DNA of 64,000 nucleotides from Oceanobacillus_B kapialis (GTDB lineage: Bacteria; Bacillota; Bacilli; Bacillales; Amphibacillaceae): assembly GCF_042685265.1 (NCBI RefSeq), contig NZ_JBHUMX010000044.1; one strand, given 5' to 3'. Both the position numbers and the translations under genes were made by a program. Positions 50,892 to 60,484 of this stretch are shown here, in pieces. Each line of letters opens with the position of its first letter. Positions within the stretch are counted from its first letter, which is position 1. The notes under the pieces were generated by a model that did no database searches, was not told the DNA's origin, and saw nothing but the letters and a program-made list of their open reading frames with translations.

Positions 50892-50923
50892 ATCAGTAAT
50901 CCCTCAACCTATTAATAAGTTTT

Positions 50924-52282
50924 TTACGCGGAAGTCTTTGCTGTAATATGAAATAATCGTAAACCTACACTTGCTAAAAGGATAATTACCAAGGCAGGCA
51001 GCAGCCAGCCAAGCCCTTGATTATAAAGCGGAAGAACCTTCTCATAAAATGAAAGAATTGGTGTAAGCCAGTCAAAATAAGCTATACCCAATGAATTACA
51101 TAAGGATTTCAAGCCATCTGTCACGCTGACCAGAAGCGTTACTGCCATGGTAACGATGTAAACAGCATGTCGATGCTGAAACAGTCCTGATAAAAAGGCT
51201 AAGAGCATTAACACAATCGCTAGTGGATAAAGCAGCATTAACACCGGCACAGAATACGTAATAATATTGGCAAGCCCAAAGTTTGCGATAATAAAGGTAA
51301 TGACCGTAAAGAAGACCGCAAAAGCTTTATAGCCAACTTTAGGAAAGAGTGTTTGAAAATATTCGGCACACGCTGTAGTTAAACCAATACTCGTCGTTAA
51401 ACAGGCAAGCGTAAGTATAATAGCTAAAAGAATTGTGCCCGTTTGGCCGAAGTAATAAGCTGCTCCTCCACTTAACACTGGACCACCAGTAGAAAAGATG
51501 CCAAGTTCCTGTGTACTTACAGCACCTAGATAGGCAATACCAATATACAAGACTGCAAGAAGCGTAATAGCGACTAATCCTGAACGGGCGGTTGCTACAA
51601 GAACTCCCTTAGTTGAAGTGACACCTAAAGAACGAATTGTCCTGATAACGATAATTCCAAAAACTAATGAAGCAAGAGCATCCATTGTATTGTACCCTTC
51701 AAGAAATCCTTGAATAAAAGCATTCCCTTGAAAACCGCCTAAAGGTGGCTGTATCTCCCCCATTGGTTTTGCGATAACCATGCCCAGCAGGATCATTAAC
51801 AGAATTACAATTCCTGGTGCCAGCATTTTCCCAATATAGTCGATAAGCTTTCTTGGCTTTAGTGAGAAAAACAATGTCGCTGAAAAGAATAATACAGTAA
51901 AAACAAATAAACCTGTCTGCTGCGCCCCTTCACTTACAAAGGAAGAAAACCCTACGTCATATGCAACCGTTGCGGTTCTTGGGGAAGCAAAAAACGGTCC
52001 AATTGTTAAATAGAGCATGACCGTAAAAGCAATGCCATAAACCGGATGTACCCGACTTGCTAATTCCTGCAAGTTTTTACTGCCAGAGTAACTCATCGCC
52101 AAAATACCGAGTAATGGCAACCCAACCCCAGTGAGTAAAAAACCTAGTATGGCAGGCCAAAAATTTGTACCGGCATTCTGGCCTAACTGTGCCGGAAAGA
52201 TTAAATTACCTGCTCCAAAAAAGAGTGCAAAAAGCATAAATCCGACAACTGCATAAGATGTAAATGATAGCTTGTCCTTCAT
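50924..52282 (-). CDS. brnQ: branched-chain amino acid:cation symporter BrnQ
   Basis: 452 aa with twelve helices; imports Leu/Ile/Val with Na+ or H+. Family marks: FGAGNLIFPAQLG and FWPAILGFLLTGVGLPLLG at the N-terminus, SPRTATVAYDVGF, GYNTMDALASLVFGII and CLTTSIGLTTACAEYF. ATG at 52282 follows GGGGGAATATAT; the longer frame has no support. A near-perfect CodY site lies about 110 bp upstream, as expected for a branched-chain amino acid transporter. Confidence 0.94.
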   Translation of the reverse strand: MKDKLSFTSYAVVGFMLFALFFGAGNLIFPAQLGQNAGTNFWPAILGFLLTGVGLPLLGILAMSYSGSKNLQELASRVHPVYGIAFTVMLYLTIGPFFASPRTATVAYDVGFSSFVSEGAQQTGLFVFTVLFFSATLFFSLKPRKLIDYIGKMLAPGIVILLMILLGMVIAKPMGEIQPPLGGFQGNAFIQGFLEGYNTMDALASLVFGIIVIRTIRSLGVTSTKGVLVATARSGLVAITLLAVLYIGIAYLGAVSTQELGIFSTGGPVLSGGAAYYFGQTGTILLAIILTLACLTTSIGLTTACAEYFQTLFPKVGYKAFAVFFTVITFIIANFGLANIITYSVPVLMLLYPLAIVLMLLAFLSGLFQHRHAVYIVTMAVTLLVSVTDGLKSLCNSLGIAYFDWLTPILSFYEKVLPLYNQGLGWLLPALVIILLASVGLRLFHITAKTSA

Positions 52283-52391
52283 ATATATTCCCCCTGTGTG
52301 GTCTCTACGTTGCAATCCAATTATTTATATGCAATATATTAGTATAGTTCATACTACTAGGTATATATGCAAAATGCAATATATCGCTTCA

Positions 52392-52407
52392 AATTTTCAT
52401 GAAAATT
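52392..52407 (-). promoter_or_regulatory. CodY-like site upstream of brnQ
   Basis: AATTTTCATGAAAATT is a perfect 16-bp palindrome. It fits the CodY box AATTTTCWGAAAATT with three differences, or with one inserted base. brnQ genes are usual CodY targets. Confidence 0.55.
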
Positions 52408-52536
52408 CGACAATATCCGCAGTTTAAATAATTGTACCATGCAACCTGGCACAGTCTATATGTTTAAAAATTCTCTTACTGGGAATAGAAAACTTTTGAT
52501 GGTATCGTAAACTAGAACGGAAAGGGAGGATTAACA

Positions 52537-53538
52537 ATGGACCATTTTAAAGCACTAGTGTTAGCGAAAGAAAACGGCAGCGATCCAACACTATCAGTTA
52601 ATAAGCAGAGTCTTGAAGACTTGCCAGACGGGGATGTTACGATCCAGGTAGCCTACTCAAGTTTAAACTACAAGGATGCAATGGTAGGCATTAAGCATCA
52701 ATTAGTAAAATCCTATCCCCATATTCCAGGTATTGACCTTGCTGGAACCGTACTTGCATCAAAAGACGAAACATACAAGCCCGGAGATAAAGTAATTGTG
52801 ACGAGCTATGAGCTAGGCACCGGCCATGCTGGTGGCTTTAGTGAAGTGGCACGTGTACCAAAAGAATGGGTTGTTCCTTTACCAAAAGGCCTAACCTTAA
52901 GAGAAGCAATGATTCTTGGAACCGCTGGACTAACAGCGGGCCTTTCTGTACAGCGTTTAGAGGATAATGGACTCGCTTCATCTGAAGGTCCTGTATTAGT
53001 AGCAGGGGCTACGGGTGGAGTTGGTAGTCTTGCTGTAGATATGCTCGCTAAGAAAGGGTATGATGTTGCCGCAAGTACAGGTTCTTCCAGCGAGAAAGAC
53101 TACCTGGAAAAGCTTGGGGCAAAAGAAATTATCTCCCGAGAAGACGTTACCGATCAGGACGGCACCCCAACACGAAAAAAACGTTGGGCAGCTGCAGTAG
53201 ACCCTGTGGGTGGTTCGACATTGCAATATATCCTTAGCACGTTAAAGCAACATGGATCTGTTGCAACCTCAGGATTGGTGGGCGGAATTGAAGTGAAAAC
53301 GACCGTACTTCCATTCATCGGAAGAGGGGTAAACTGGCTTGGCATTGACTCTGTACAGTGTCCAATGGAGCTTCGGAAAAAAGTATGGGAGCGCCTTGCA
53401 ACTGACTTGAAGCCTACTAACCTAAATGAAGAAGTAGTAAATGAAATATCGCTCGATGAAATAGAACAAACCCTGCAAGAAATCCTTGAAGGCCGTGTAC
53501 GTGGACGAACTATCGTAAAGTTAAATCCAACTGATTAA
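52537..53538 (+). CDS. acrylyl-CoA reductase-like (AcuI/YhdH) oxidoreductase
   Basis: 333 aa zinc-independent medium-chain reductase using NADPH. LNYKDAM near residue 47 and PHIPGIDLAGTV with the GGFSEVARVP segment are AcuI/YhdH marks. The nucleotide fold is VAGATGGVGSLAVDMLAKKGY, and the C-terminus is RVRGRTIVKL. AcuI removes toxic acryloyl-CoA; B. subtilis YhfP belongs to the same group. Stands alone; ATG has AAAGGGAGGATTAACA upstream. Substrate inferred. Confidence 0.88.
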   Translation: MDHFKALVLAKENGSDPTLSVNKQSLEDLPDGDVTIQVAYSSLNYKDAMVGIKHQLVKSYPHIPGIDLAGTVLASKDETYKPGDKVIVTSYELGTGHAGGFSEVARVPKEWVVPLPKGLTLREAMILGTAGLTAGLSVQRLEDNGLASSEGPVLVAGATGGVGSLAVDMLAKKGYDVAASTGSSSEKDYLEKLGAKEIISREDVTDQDGTPTRKKRWAAAVDPVGGSTLQYILSTLKQHGSVATSGLVGGIEVKTTVLPFIGRGVNWLGIDSVQCPMELRKKVWERLATDLKPTNLNEEVVNEISLDEIEQTLQEILEGRVRGRTIVKLNPTD

Positions 53539-53539
53539 C

Positions 53540-53815
53540 AAAAGCGCATGGCGCCCGTTTAGAAACGTAGCGAGTGGAACGAATCAACTGAGATAAAGGA
53601 ATCATGCCCCTGCATCAGGGGTATGTCGGCGTTGGCCGGCAAGGCCGGTTTTAGTCGACCTTCCTTTATTTTACGAACCGATGATGACTTTCACCACAAG
53701 GGTATAAGTGCGACTAAGCCTCTGGTTTCACCATCGGCAAGTCTTCTTTATCGTAGGGCGATTCCGTGAAGTCGCCTAGTTTCTGGGCGCTGGAGCTGGA
53801 AGTGGCTGTTCCTGT
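53540..53815. repeat. dispersed repeat family 3, long copy
   Basis: About 275 bp from AAAAGCGCATGGCGCCCG to GGGCGCTGGAGCTGG; the ends GCGCCC/GGGCGC are inverted. Inside are hairpins CCCCTGcatCAGGGG, GGCCGGCaaGGCCGG and a longer GATGGTGAAACCAGAGGC fold. Short versions lie at 5394 and 56817. Elements with these ends are, as I recall, common between genes of Bacillaceae. The 53816-53924 remainder holds nothing visible. Confidence 0.75.
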
Positions 53816-53924
53816 CTAAGAACAACATACCGCCAATTTTTTATACTTCCTTATCTATTAAAAAAGCTAGATATGGCCTTCTACCAATGCTATGCTTTTC
53901 AACACATTTTCCTAAGTATATCAA

Positions 53925-53953
53925 AAAGTGATAACAATTTCTGTTATCACTTT
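53925..53953 (-). terminator. terminator after yacL
   Basis: AAAGTGATAACA / TGTTATCACTTT stem, with five T on the minus strand, 17 bp past the yacL stop. Confidence 0.92.
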
Positions 53954-53969
53954 ACTAGTTATACCTTTT

Positions 53970-55067
53970 TTACAGTGCTTTTTCAAGTAATTTTGGTTTC
54001 GCGAAGATCATGCGACCTGCTGACGTTTGAAGGACACTTGTGATCAGCACTTCTATCGTTTTGCCGATATAATCTCTGCCTTCTTCTACCACGATCATGG
54101 TCCCATCATCAAGGTAAGCAACACCTTGATTATGCTCTTTCCCATCTTTAATCACTTGGACCACTAGCTCTTCACCTGGAAGAACTACTGGCTTCACTGC
54201 GTTCGCAAGATCATTGATATTTAAGACAGGAACACTTTGAAGGTCACAAACCTTATTTAAGTTAAAATCATTTGTGACGACAATTCCATCCATTACTTTC
54301 GCTAGCTTGATTAGTTTACTGTCTACTTCCTGAATCTCTTCAAAATCGCCTTCATAGATTTGAACCTCTACCGGCAGCTCTTTTTGAATCCGATTTAACA
54401 CATCTAAGCCACGTCGTCCCCTGTTTCGTTTTAACACGTCGGAGGAATCCGCTATGTGTTGCAGCTCTCCAAGCACAAATTGCGGGATAACAATTGTCCC
54501 TTCCAAAAATTTCGTCTGACAAATATCCGCTACACGCCCGTCAATAATCACACTTGTATCAAGGATTTTTGGTTTTGGCTGCTTACTGGCAGCCTTCTCT
54601 TCTTCAGGAGCCCTTCGCTTATCCCGTTCTTTTTTATTAATGTTCATTAAGTTAACGAACTCTTCTCTGCGTCTAAAACCGACCTGGAATCCAAAATATC
54701 CTAAAAGAATCATAATAAATAGCGGTAAAACCTGTGATACTACTTCAATATTAATATCCTGTAACGGGGCACTGATAAAGTACGCGATCACTAATCCAAC
54801 GATTAAACCAATACTTCCAAAAAACAAGTCTCCAGCAGGCAATTTTATGAGAGATTCCTCTACCCATTTCAGAAAACCTACAATGTAATCTCCTAACCAG
54901 TAGGATAGGAAAAATAGAATAATCGCTCCTATCACTGTTCCTAAATATGGTGATGCTATCCAACTCGCATCCGTAAAATCTAATAAATTTATAATTTCTG
55001 GTATATACAAATACCCAATGGTACCACCCAATACAATGAAAAACAAATGAACAATTCTTTTGAGCAC
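53970..55067 (-). CDS. yacL: YacL-type membrane protein with PIN and TRAM domains
   Basis: 365 aa. Three to four N-terminal transmembrane helices to about 135, a charged linker (KKERDKRRAPEEEKAA), a PIN domain (ILDTSVIIDGRVADIC; DGIVVTNDFNLN with the acidic nuclease site) and a C-terminal TRAM domain (VQVIKDGKEHNQGVAYLDDGT) for RNA contact. Start GTG at 55067 is 8 bases from GGAGG. In B. subtilis it follows disA; here it follows radA directly with 265 bp between them. Confidence 0.92.
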   Translation of the reverse strand: MLKRIVHLFFIVLGGTIGYLYIPEIINLLDFTDASWIASPYLGTVIGAIILFFLSYWLGDYIVGFLKWVEESLIKLPAGDLFFGSIGLIVGLVIAYFISAPLQDINIEVVSQVLPLFIMILLGYFGFQVGFRRREEFVNLMNINKKERDKRRAPEEEKAASKQPKPKILDTSVIIDGRVADICQTKFLEGTIVIPQFVLGELQHIADSSDVLKRNRGRRGLDVLNRIQKELPVEVQIYEGDFEEIQEVDSKLIKLAKVMDGIVVTNDFNLNKVCDLQSVPVLNINDLANAVKPVVLPGEELVVQVIKDGKEHNQGVAYLDDGTMIVVEEGRDYIGKTIEVLITSVLQTSAGRMIFAKPKLLEKAL

Positions 55068-55135
55068 CACTGTCACCTCCTAACCCTTATTATTACCTTT
55101 TTCCTAAATTCTAACCCTTGTATTGGAAAAAACAT

Positions 55136-55160
55136 GCTGCCAGTAAAGCTTTAACGCCTT
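55136..55160. repeat. fragment of dispersed repeat family 1
   Basis: TGCTGCCAGTaaAGCTTTAACGCC matches the right arm of the element at 43008. Weak and short. Confidence 0.3.
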
Positions 55161-55332
55161 TTTTTATAATTGTTAAATCTCACTTACTTTTCATCTAACA
55201 AGTGAGCAAATACAGTTTATGGCAATTATCATAGCATATCTCTTTCTAATAATCAATTTGTTAAACGTATAATAGTACCATACTCCCAATTTGATTTCAA
55301 ACCATTTTTACTAGATTTCTTGAAATAATGTT

Positions 55333-56706
55333 CTATTGGCCTAGCCCAACTTTTAGCGCTTCTTGTACGGTATCTACTCCGACTACTTCAATGCCACGAG
55401 GTGCCGTCCAGCCATCCAGGTTTTTCTTCGGACAAATTACTCGTTTGAAGCCTAGTTTTGCTGCTTCCTGTACACGTTGCTCTATGCGCGATACCCTTCT
55501 AATTTCCCCTGTTAGGCCAACTTCTCCAACAAAAATATCTTCCCCTTTTGTTGGCTGATCCCGAAAGCTTGAGGCGATACTTACAGCAATTGCCAAATCA
55601 ATTGCTGGTTCGTCGAGCTTCACGCCGCCAGCTACTTTGATATAGGCGTCCTGGTTTTGCAGCATTAGACCAACTCGCTTCTCCAACACTGCCATTAATA
55701 GGGGCACACGATTGTTGTCCACACCTGTAGCCATTCTTCTTGGATTCCCAAAGCTTGAAGGCGAAATCAATGCTTGGATTTCCACAAGTACTGGTCTAGT
55801 CCCTTCCATTGATGCTACTACAGTAGAACCCGCAGCACCTTGTGACCGCTCTTCTAGAAATATTTCAGAAGGGTTCATGACTTCCCGGAGCCCTTGTTCC
55901 TTCATTTCAAAAATACCCATCTCATTTGTACTACCGAATCGATTCTTTACTCCACGTAATATACGATACGTATGATGCCTCTCTCCTTCGAAATAAAGCA
56001 CGGCATCTACCATATGTTCTAAAAGTCGAGGGCCGGCAATCGATCCTTCCTTGGTAACATGCCCAACAATAAAAATAGGGATGCCATTTGATTTTGCTAG
56101 TTTCATTAATTCACTTGTTGATTCCCTAACTTGAGAAACACTTCCCGGCGCACTAGAAATCTCTTCTCGGAAGATAGTTTGAATGGAATCCACCACCACA
56201 AACGATGGTTTTATCTCTTCAATTTGTTTGGCTATATCAAATAAGTTCGTCTCAGATAAGACGTATAGTAAATCTGACGTTACCCCAAGGCGGTCCGCTC
56301 GCAACTTCGTTTGACGTGTCGATTCCTCACCGGATATATAAAGAACGGTTAACTGTTTATCTGCAAGCTGGGAAGCGATCTGTAACAGCAAGGTTGATTT
56401 CCCAATCCCTGGGTCCCCACCGATCAAAACTAGAGATCCAGGCACAATGCCTCCACCAAGTACACGGTTAAACTCTTTCATAGATGTCGTAATCCGCGGC
56501 TCTTTTTGTGATTCAATTGTGGTAATCTTTTCTGGCTTCCCTGCCGGTTTAGAGCCTATATTAAAGGTATGCTTAGCCGAGGAAGCCGATGCTTCTATTT
56601 CTTCGACTAACGTGTTCCAATTGTTACAGCCTGGACACTTTCCCATCCATCTGGCAGACTCATAACCACAGTCCTGACATACAAATTTCGTTTTTCGTTT
56701 CGCCAT
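55333..56706 (-). CDS. radA: DNA repair/branch migration ATPase RadA (Sms)
   Basis: 457 aa. N-terminal zinc finger CQDCGYESARWMGKCPGC (about 10-27), RecA-like ATPase with GGDPGIGKSTLLLQ (about 95-108) and VVVDSIQTIF, the RadA-specific KNRFG motif (GVKNRFGSTNE), and a Lon-like C-terminal domain with EVGLTGEIRRV and QEALKVGLGQ at the end. It drives D-loop branch migration. Separated from clpC by a terminator, so it probably has its own promoter in addition to any read-through. Confidence 0.97.
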   Translation of the reverse strand: MAKRKTKFVCQDCGYESARWMGKCPGCNNWNTLVEEIEASASSAKHTFNIGSKPAGKPEKITTIESQKEPRITTSMKEFNRVLGGGIVPGSLVLIGGDPGIGKSTLLLQIASQLADKQLTVLYISGEESTRQTKLRADRLGVTSDLLYVLSETNLFDIAKQIEEIKPSFVVVDSIQTIFREEISSAPGSVSQVRESTSELMKLAKSNGIPIFIVGHVTKEGSIAGPRLLEHMVDAVLYFEGERHHTYRILRGVKNRFGSTNEMGIFEMKEQGLREVMNPSEIFLEERSQGAAGSTVVASMEGTRPVLVEIQALISPSSFGNPRRMATGVDNNRVPLLMAVLEKRVGLMLQNQDAYIKVAGGVKLDEPAIDLAIAVSIASSFRDQPTKGEDIFVGEVGLTGEIRRVSRIEQRVQEAAKLGFKRVICPKKNLDGWTAPRGIEVVGVDTVQEALKVGLGQ

Positions 56707-56816
56707 ATCTCTATTCCCTTCTTTGTTTCTATTATATACGTTTTATATCTTTATAAAGTTACAGGTTCCTATCAATTCATTTAAAATTTCCATATTCATG
56801 CCACATTTATAAACAA

Positions 56817-56846
56817 TAGCCGGAAGCGCCTGTTTTTAAGGAAAAG
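56817..56846. repeat. fragment of dispersed repeat family 3
   Basis: CCGGAAGCGCCTGTTTTTAAGG resembles the left end of the 53540 element. The 56707-56971 gap otherwise holds only the clpC terminator. Confidence 0.35.
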
Positions 56847-56900
56847 TATTATACTACGTTACCTATCCTATTAGCGTCAAGCTTGGACATGTTTTTTGAA

Positions 56901-56938
56901 AAAAAGCTAGAAGATTCACGATGATCTTCTAGCTTTTT
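56901..56938 (-). terminator. terminator after clpC
   Basis: AAAAGCTAGAAGAT / ATCTTCTAGCTTTTT is a 14-bp perfect stem 33 bp downstream of the clpC stop, with T run on the minus strand. Confidence 0.93.
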
Positions 56939-56971
56939 CCATGTTAGCACTATAAAATTTTCAAATGGTGC

Positions 56972-59404
56972 CTAGCTTTGCGGCAAAATAGTATATTCGC
57001 CTTTATTATTTAAGCCTATTTTTACTTTTTGACCTTTGGAAATTGTTTCTTTCAACAACTCCTCAGATAGCAGGTCTTCAATATTTTTCTGAATGGAGCG
57101 TCTTAGCGGTCTTGCGCCGTACTCTGGGTCAAACCCTTCATTCGCAATTTTTTCCACTGCTTTATCTGTAAGAGAGAAATCAATTTCCTGCTCTTTCAGT
57201 CTTTTTTGCAGCTGATTAACCATCAGGGTCACGATATCTTTCATGTGCTTCTTCTCAAGAGAATGGAAGACAATCATTTCATCAATACGGTTAAGGAATT
57301 CTGGACGGAAGGCTTTTTTCATTTCCTCTGTTACTTTTGCCTTCATGTCCTTATAATCCTGGCCTTCTTCTCCAAGAGTAAAGCCAAGATTTTTATTTCG
57401 CTTCAACTCACTTGCCCCAACGTTTGAAGTCATAATAAGCACGGTATTGCGGAAATCTACTAAACGGCCTTTAGAATCGGTTAGTCGTCCGTCTTCAAGA
57501 ACCTGCAACAGAATATTAAATACTTCTGGATGTGCTTTTTCTACTTCATCAAGTAGAACAACAGAGTACGGCTTTCTGCGCACCTTCTCTGTTAATTGAC
57601 CACCTTCATCGTAGCCCACATAACCTGGAGGCGAACCAACAAGTCTAGAAGTGGAGTGTTTTTCCATATACTCAGACATATCAATTCGAATCATTGCATC
57701 CTCGTCTTCAAACATGGATTCGGCAAGTGCACGGGCAAGCTCTGTTTTTCCGACGCCTGTAGGTCCTAAGAAGATAAAGGAACCGATTGGTCGTTTCGGA
57801 TCTTTTAATCCAGCACGAGCTCTGCGAATGGCCTTGGAAATAGCATTTACGGCCTCTTCCTGCCCGATCACGCGTTTATGCAAGGTATCTTCCATGTTAA
57901 GCAAACGATCGCTCTCGTCCTTCGTTAGTCGGGAAACTGGTACACCAGTCCAAATGGAAACAACACTAGCGATGTCTTCCATCGTCACTTCAGAATCCGT
58001 CTGACCTTGCTTTTCCTTCCATTGGTTCTTCGTTTCGTCAAGCTCTTCGCGTAGACGCTGTTCAGAGTCTCGTAAAGAGGCAGCTTTTTCAAACTCCTGA
58101 CTTTGTACGGCTGCATCTTTCTCTTTTCGTACTTCCTCAAGCTTTTGTTCGAGGTCTTTTAGATTTGGCGGAACAGTGTAAGAGCGTAATCTTACTTTTG
58201 AACCAGCCTCATCAATTAAGTCTATTGCTTTATCTGGTAAGAAGCGGTCTGTAATATAACGGTCAGACAAGCTTGCTGCAGCTTCAATTGCTTCATCTGT
58301 AATCGTTACACGGTGATGTGCCTCATATCTATCTCGTAACCCGCTTAAAATTTGGATCGTTTCCTCCAACGTTGGTTCATCCACTTGAATTGGTTGGAAC
58401 CTACGCTCTAATGCTGCGTCTTTTTCAATGTATTTCCGATACTCATCCATGGTGGTAGCACCAATACATTGCAATTCTCCGCGTGCTAGGGAAGGCTTTA
58501 GAATGTTTGAAGCATCGATTGCACCTTCAGCACCACCAGCACCAATTAGGGTATGCAACTCATCAATAAATAGAATGATATTGTTCGCCTGGCGAATTTC
58601 TTCCATCACTTTTTTAAGGCGGTCCTCAAATTCCCCGCGGTATTTCGTTCCTGCAACAACGGTTCCCATATCAAGCGTCATAACCCGCTTATCTCGCAGT
58701 GTTTCTGGGACCTCATTATTAATGATTTGCTGTGCTAAACCTTCCGCTACAGCCGTTTTACCGACACCAGGCTCACCAATAAGGACAGGGTTATTTTTTG
58801 TACGACGGCTTAACACTTGGATAACACGTTCAATCTCTTTACTACGACCAATTACCGGATCGATATTCCCTTCTTTTGCAATGGATGTTAAATCTCTTGC
58901 TAAAGAATCAAGGGTAGGTGTGTTCGCATTAGACTGCTGGCCACGTCCTTGTCGACCTGCCTGTGATTCGTTGCTCCCTAGCAATTGAAGTACCTGTTGA
59001 CGTGCTTTATTTAGGCTAACACCAAGATTGTTTAACACACGAGCTGCCACACCTTCACCTTCACGAATAAGACCGAGAAGAATATGCTCTGTTCCTACAT
59101 AGGAGTGCCCAAGCTTTCTTGCCTCATCCTGTGATAACTCAACTACCTTTTTGGCACGAGGTGTATAGTGTATGGACTGCATTGGCTGCTTTCCGACACC
59201 GATCAGTTTTTCTACTTCTTCTTGAATTTTTGCTACTTCAAGCCCTAGTGATTGTAACGCTTTTGCAGCGATGCCCTCGCCTTCACGAACTAGTCCTAGC
59301 AGAATATGCTCTGTTCCAATATTATTGTGCCCAAGTCGGACTGCTTCTTCCTGTGACAAGGCAAGCACCTTTTGCGCTCTTTCTGTAAATCGTCCAAACA
59401 TCAT
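56972..59404 (-). CDS. clpC: ATP-dependent Clp protease ATP-binding subunit ClpC
   Basis: 810 aa AAA+ unfoldase for ClpP with McsB/MecA adaptors. Two ClpN repeats (1-145), AAA1 with GEPGVGKTAVAEGLA and LFIDELHTLIGAGGAEGAID, an UVR/M coiled-coil (about 415-450, EKAASLRDSEQRLREEL), and AAA2 with GPTGVGKTELARALAE and the RPEFLNRIDE region with the Arg finger. The VNQLQ and ClpP-binding loop region are present. Last gene before a terminator; controlled by CtsR from the operon promoter. Start follows AGGAGGAACACA. Confidence 0.98.
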   Translation of the reverse strand: MMFGRFTERAQKVLALSQEEAVRLGHNNIGTEHILLGLVREGEGIAAKALQSLGLEVAKIQEEVEKLIGVGKQPMQSIHYTPRAKKVVELSQDEARKLGHSYVGTEHILLGLIREGEGVAARVLNNLGVSLNKARQQVLQLLGSNESQAGRQGRGQQSNANTPTLDSLARDLTSIAKEGNIDPVIGRSKEIERVIQVLSRRTKNNPVLIGEPGVGKTAVAEGLAQQIINNEVPETLRDKRVMTLDMGTVVAGTKYRGEFEDRLKKVMEEIRQANNIILFIDELHTLIGAGGAEGAIDASNILKPSLARGELQCIGATTMDEYRKYIEKDAALERRFQPIQVDEPTLEETIQILSGLRDRYEAHHRVTITDEAIEAAASLSDRYITDRFLPDKAIDLIDEAGSKVRLRSYTVPPNLKDLEQKLEEVRKEKDAAVQSQEFEKAASLRDSEQRLREELDETKNQWKEKQGQTDSEVTMEDIASVVSIWTGVPVSRLTKDESDRLLNMEDTLHKRVIGQEEAVNAISKAIRRARAGLKDPKRPIGSFIFLGPTGVGKTELARALAESMFEDEDAMIRIDMSEYMEKHSTSRLVGSPPGYVGYDEGGQLTEKVRRKPYSVVLLDEVEKAHPEVFNILLQVLEDGRLTDSKGRLVDFRNTVLIMTSNVGASELKRNKNLGFTLGEEGQDYKDMKAKVTEEMKKAFRPEFLNRIDEMIVFHSLEKKHMKDIVTLMVNQLQKRLKEQEIDFSLTDKAVEKIANEGFDPEYGARPLRRSIQKNIEDLLSEELLKETISKGQKVKIGLNNKGEYTILPQS

Positions 59405-59416
59405 ATTGTGTTCCTC

Positions 59417-60484
59417 CTAACTATTTTCTAATTGCAGTCTTTCCCGGATCAATGAGGCGCGAAGTATATCTCGTTCATTGGCGGTAAGAGTCCGCTTTGC
59501 ATACTGCTGTAAGAAACCTGGCTGTGTTAAAACCATTAACTCATTTAATATATTCCGTGATACATTTTCAATGAATCCTAAATCAATTCCAAGCCGCACA
59601 TTGGATAAACATACCGCTGCCTCTTTGGACTCGATTACTCTACTGTATTCTAATACCCCATATGAGCGGAAAATCCGATCTTCTAACGAGGTACGCGATT
59701 GTTCCAATATACGACTGCGTGCGCTTCTTTCATGATCAATTAACTGTTTTACGACACTCTGTAGGTCTTCTACGATGTCTTCCTCTGTTTTGCCCAACGT
59801 AATCTGATTGGATATTTGAAAGATACTACCAATCGCTTCACTGCCCTCTCCATAGATCCCTCTAACCACAAGTCCGAGCTGGTTAATGGATGGAATCATT
59901 CGGTTAATTTGCTTGGTCATAGCCAATGCAGGTAGATGCATCATCACAGAGGCACGCATTCCCGTCCCTACATTTGTTGGACAACTAGTTAAGTATCCTC
60001 TTGTTTCATCAAAGGCATAGTTAATTTTCTCCTCCAAATAATCATCAAAGGTAAATGCTTTTTGCAATGCATTTTCCAATTGAAATCCTGGCAGGTAAAG
60101 CTGAATCCGAATGTGATCCTCTTCATTAATCATTAGCGATACTTGTTCGTTTTCCGAAATTAAAGCTGCGGCTGTCTCTGCGTTTTCCGCAAGATGCGGG
60201 CTAATTAAGTGTTTCTCCACGAGCACCCGCTTTTCTACAGGGGATAAATCACGAATAGGTACAAATGCAAAATCTTTATAATCCTCAAAAGATTGATCTT
60301 CATAGTTGGCACGGAAAAAATCACGAATTTCTTCTAATTTATCTTTGTCCGCTATAATCGGATAGGATACATTTGCAAAGTTTCTCGCCAATCGAATTCG
60401 GCTGCTTAACACAATGTCGCTGTCAGGTCCTTCCTCCCGCATCCAGGGACTAATTGCTTCATTCATAAAGTTTTGTAAGGTCAT
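59417..60484 (-). CDS. mcsB: protein arginine kinase McsB
   Basis: 355 aa ATP:guanidino phosphotransferase that phosphorylates arginine residues and marks proteins, including CtsR, for ClpCP. Catalytic segment GYLTSCPTNVGTGMRASVMMHLP at about 160-182 with the reactive Cys (read in parts), plus SSRIRLARN near 27-35 for ATP binding. It overlaps mcsA by 4 bases and precedes clpC. Confidence 0.97.
   Translation of the reverse strand: MTLQNFMNEAISPWMREEGPDSDIVLSSRIRLARNFANVSYPIIADKDKLEEIRDFFRANYEDQSFEDYKDFAFVPIRDLSPVEKRVLVEKHLISPHLAENAETAAALISENEQVSLMINEEDHIRIQLYLPGFQLENALQKAFTFDDYLEEKINYAFDETRGYLTSCPTNVGTGMRASVMMHLPALAMTKQINRMIPSINQLGLVVRGIYGEGSEAIGSIFQISNQITLGKTEEDIVEDLQSVVKQLIDHERSARSRILEQSRTSLEDRIFRSYGVLEYSRVIESKEAAVCLSNVRLGIDLGFIENVSRNILNELMVLTQPGFLQQYAKRTLTANERDILRASLIRERLQLENS

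Noticed and set aside
58428..58988. 186-aa frame antisense to clpC
   Set aside because: Shadow of the conserved clpC coding sequence, without ribosome site or family match.
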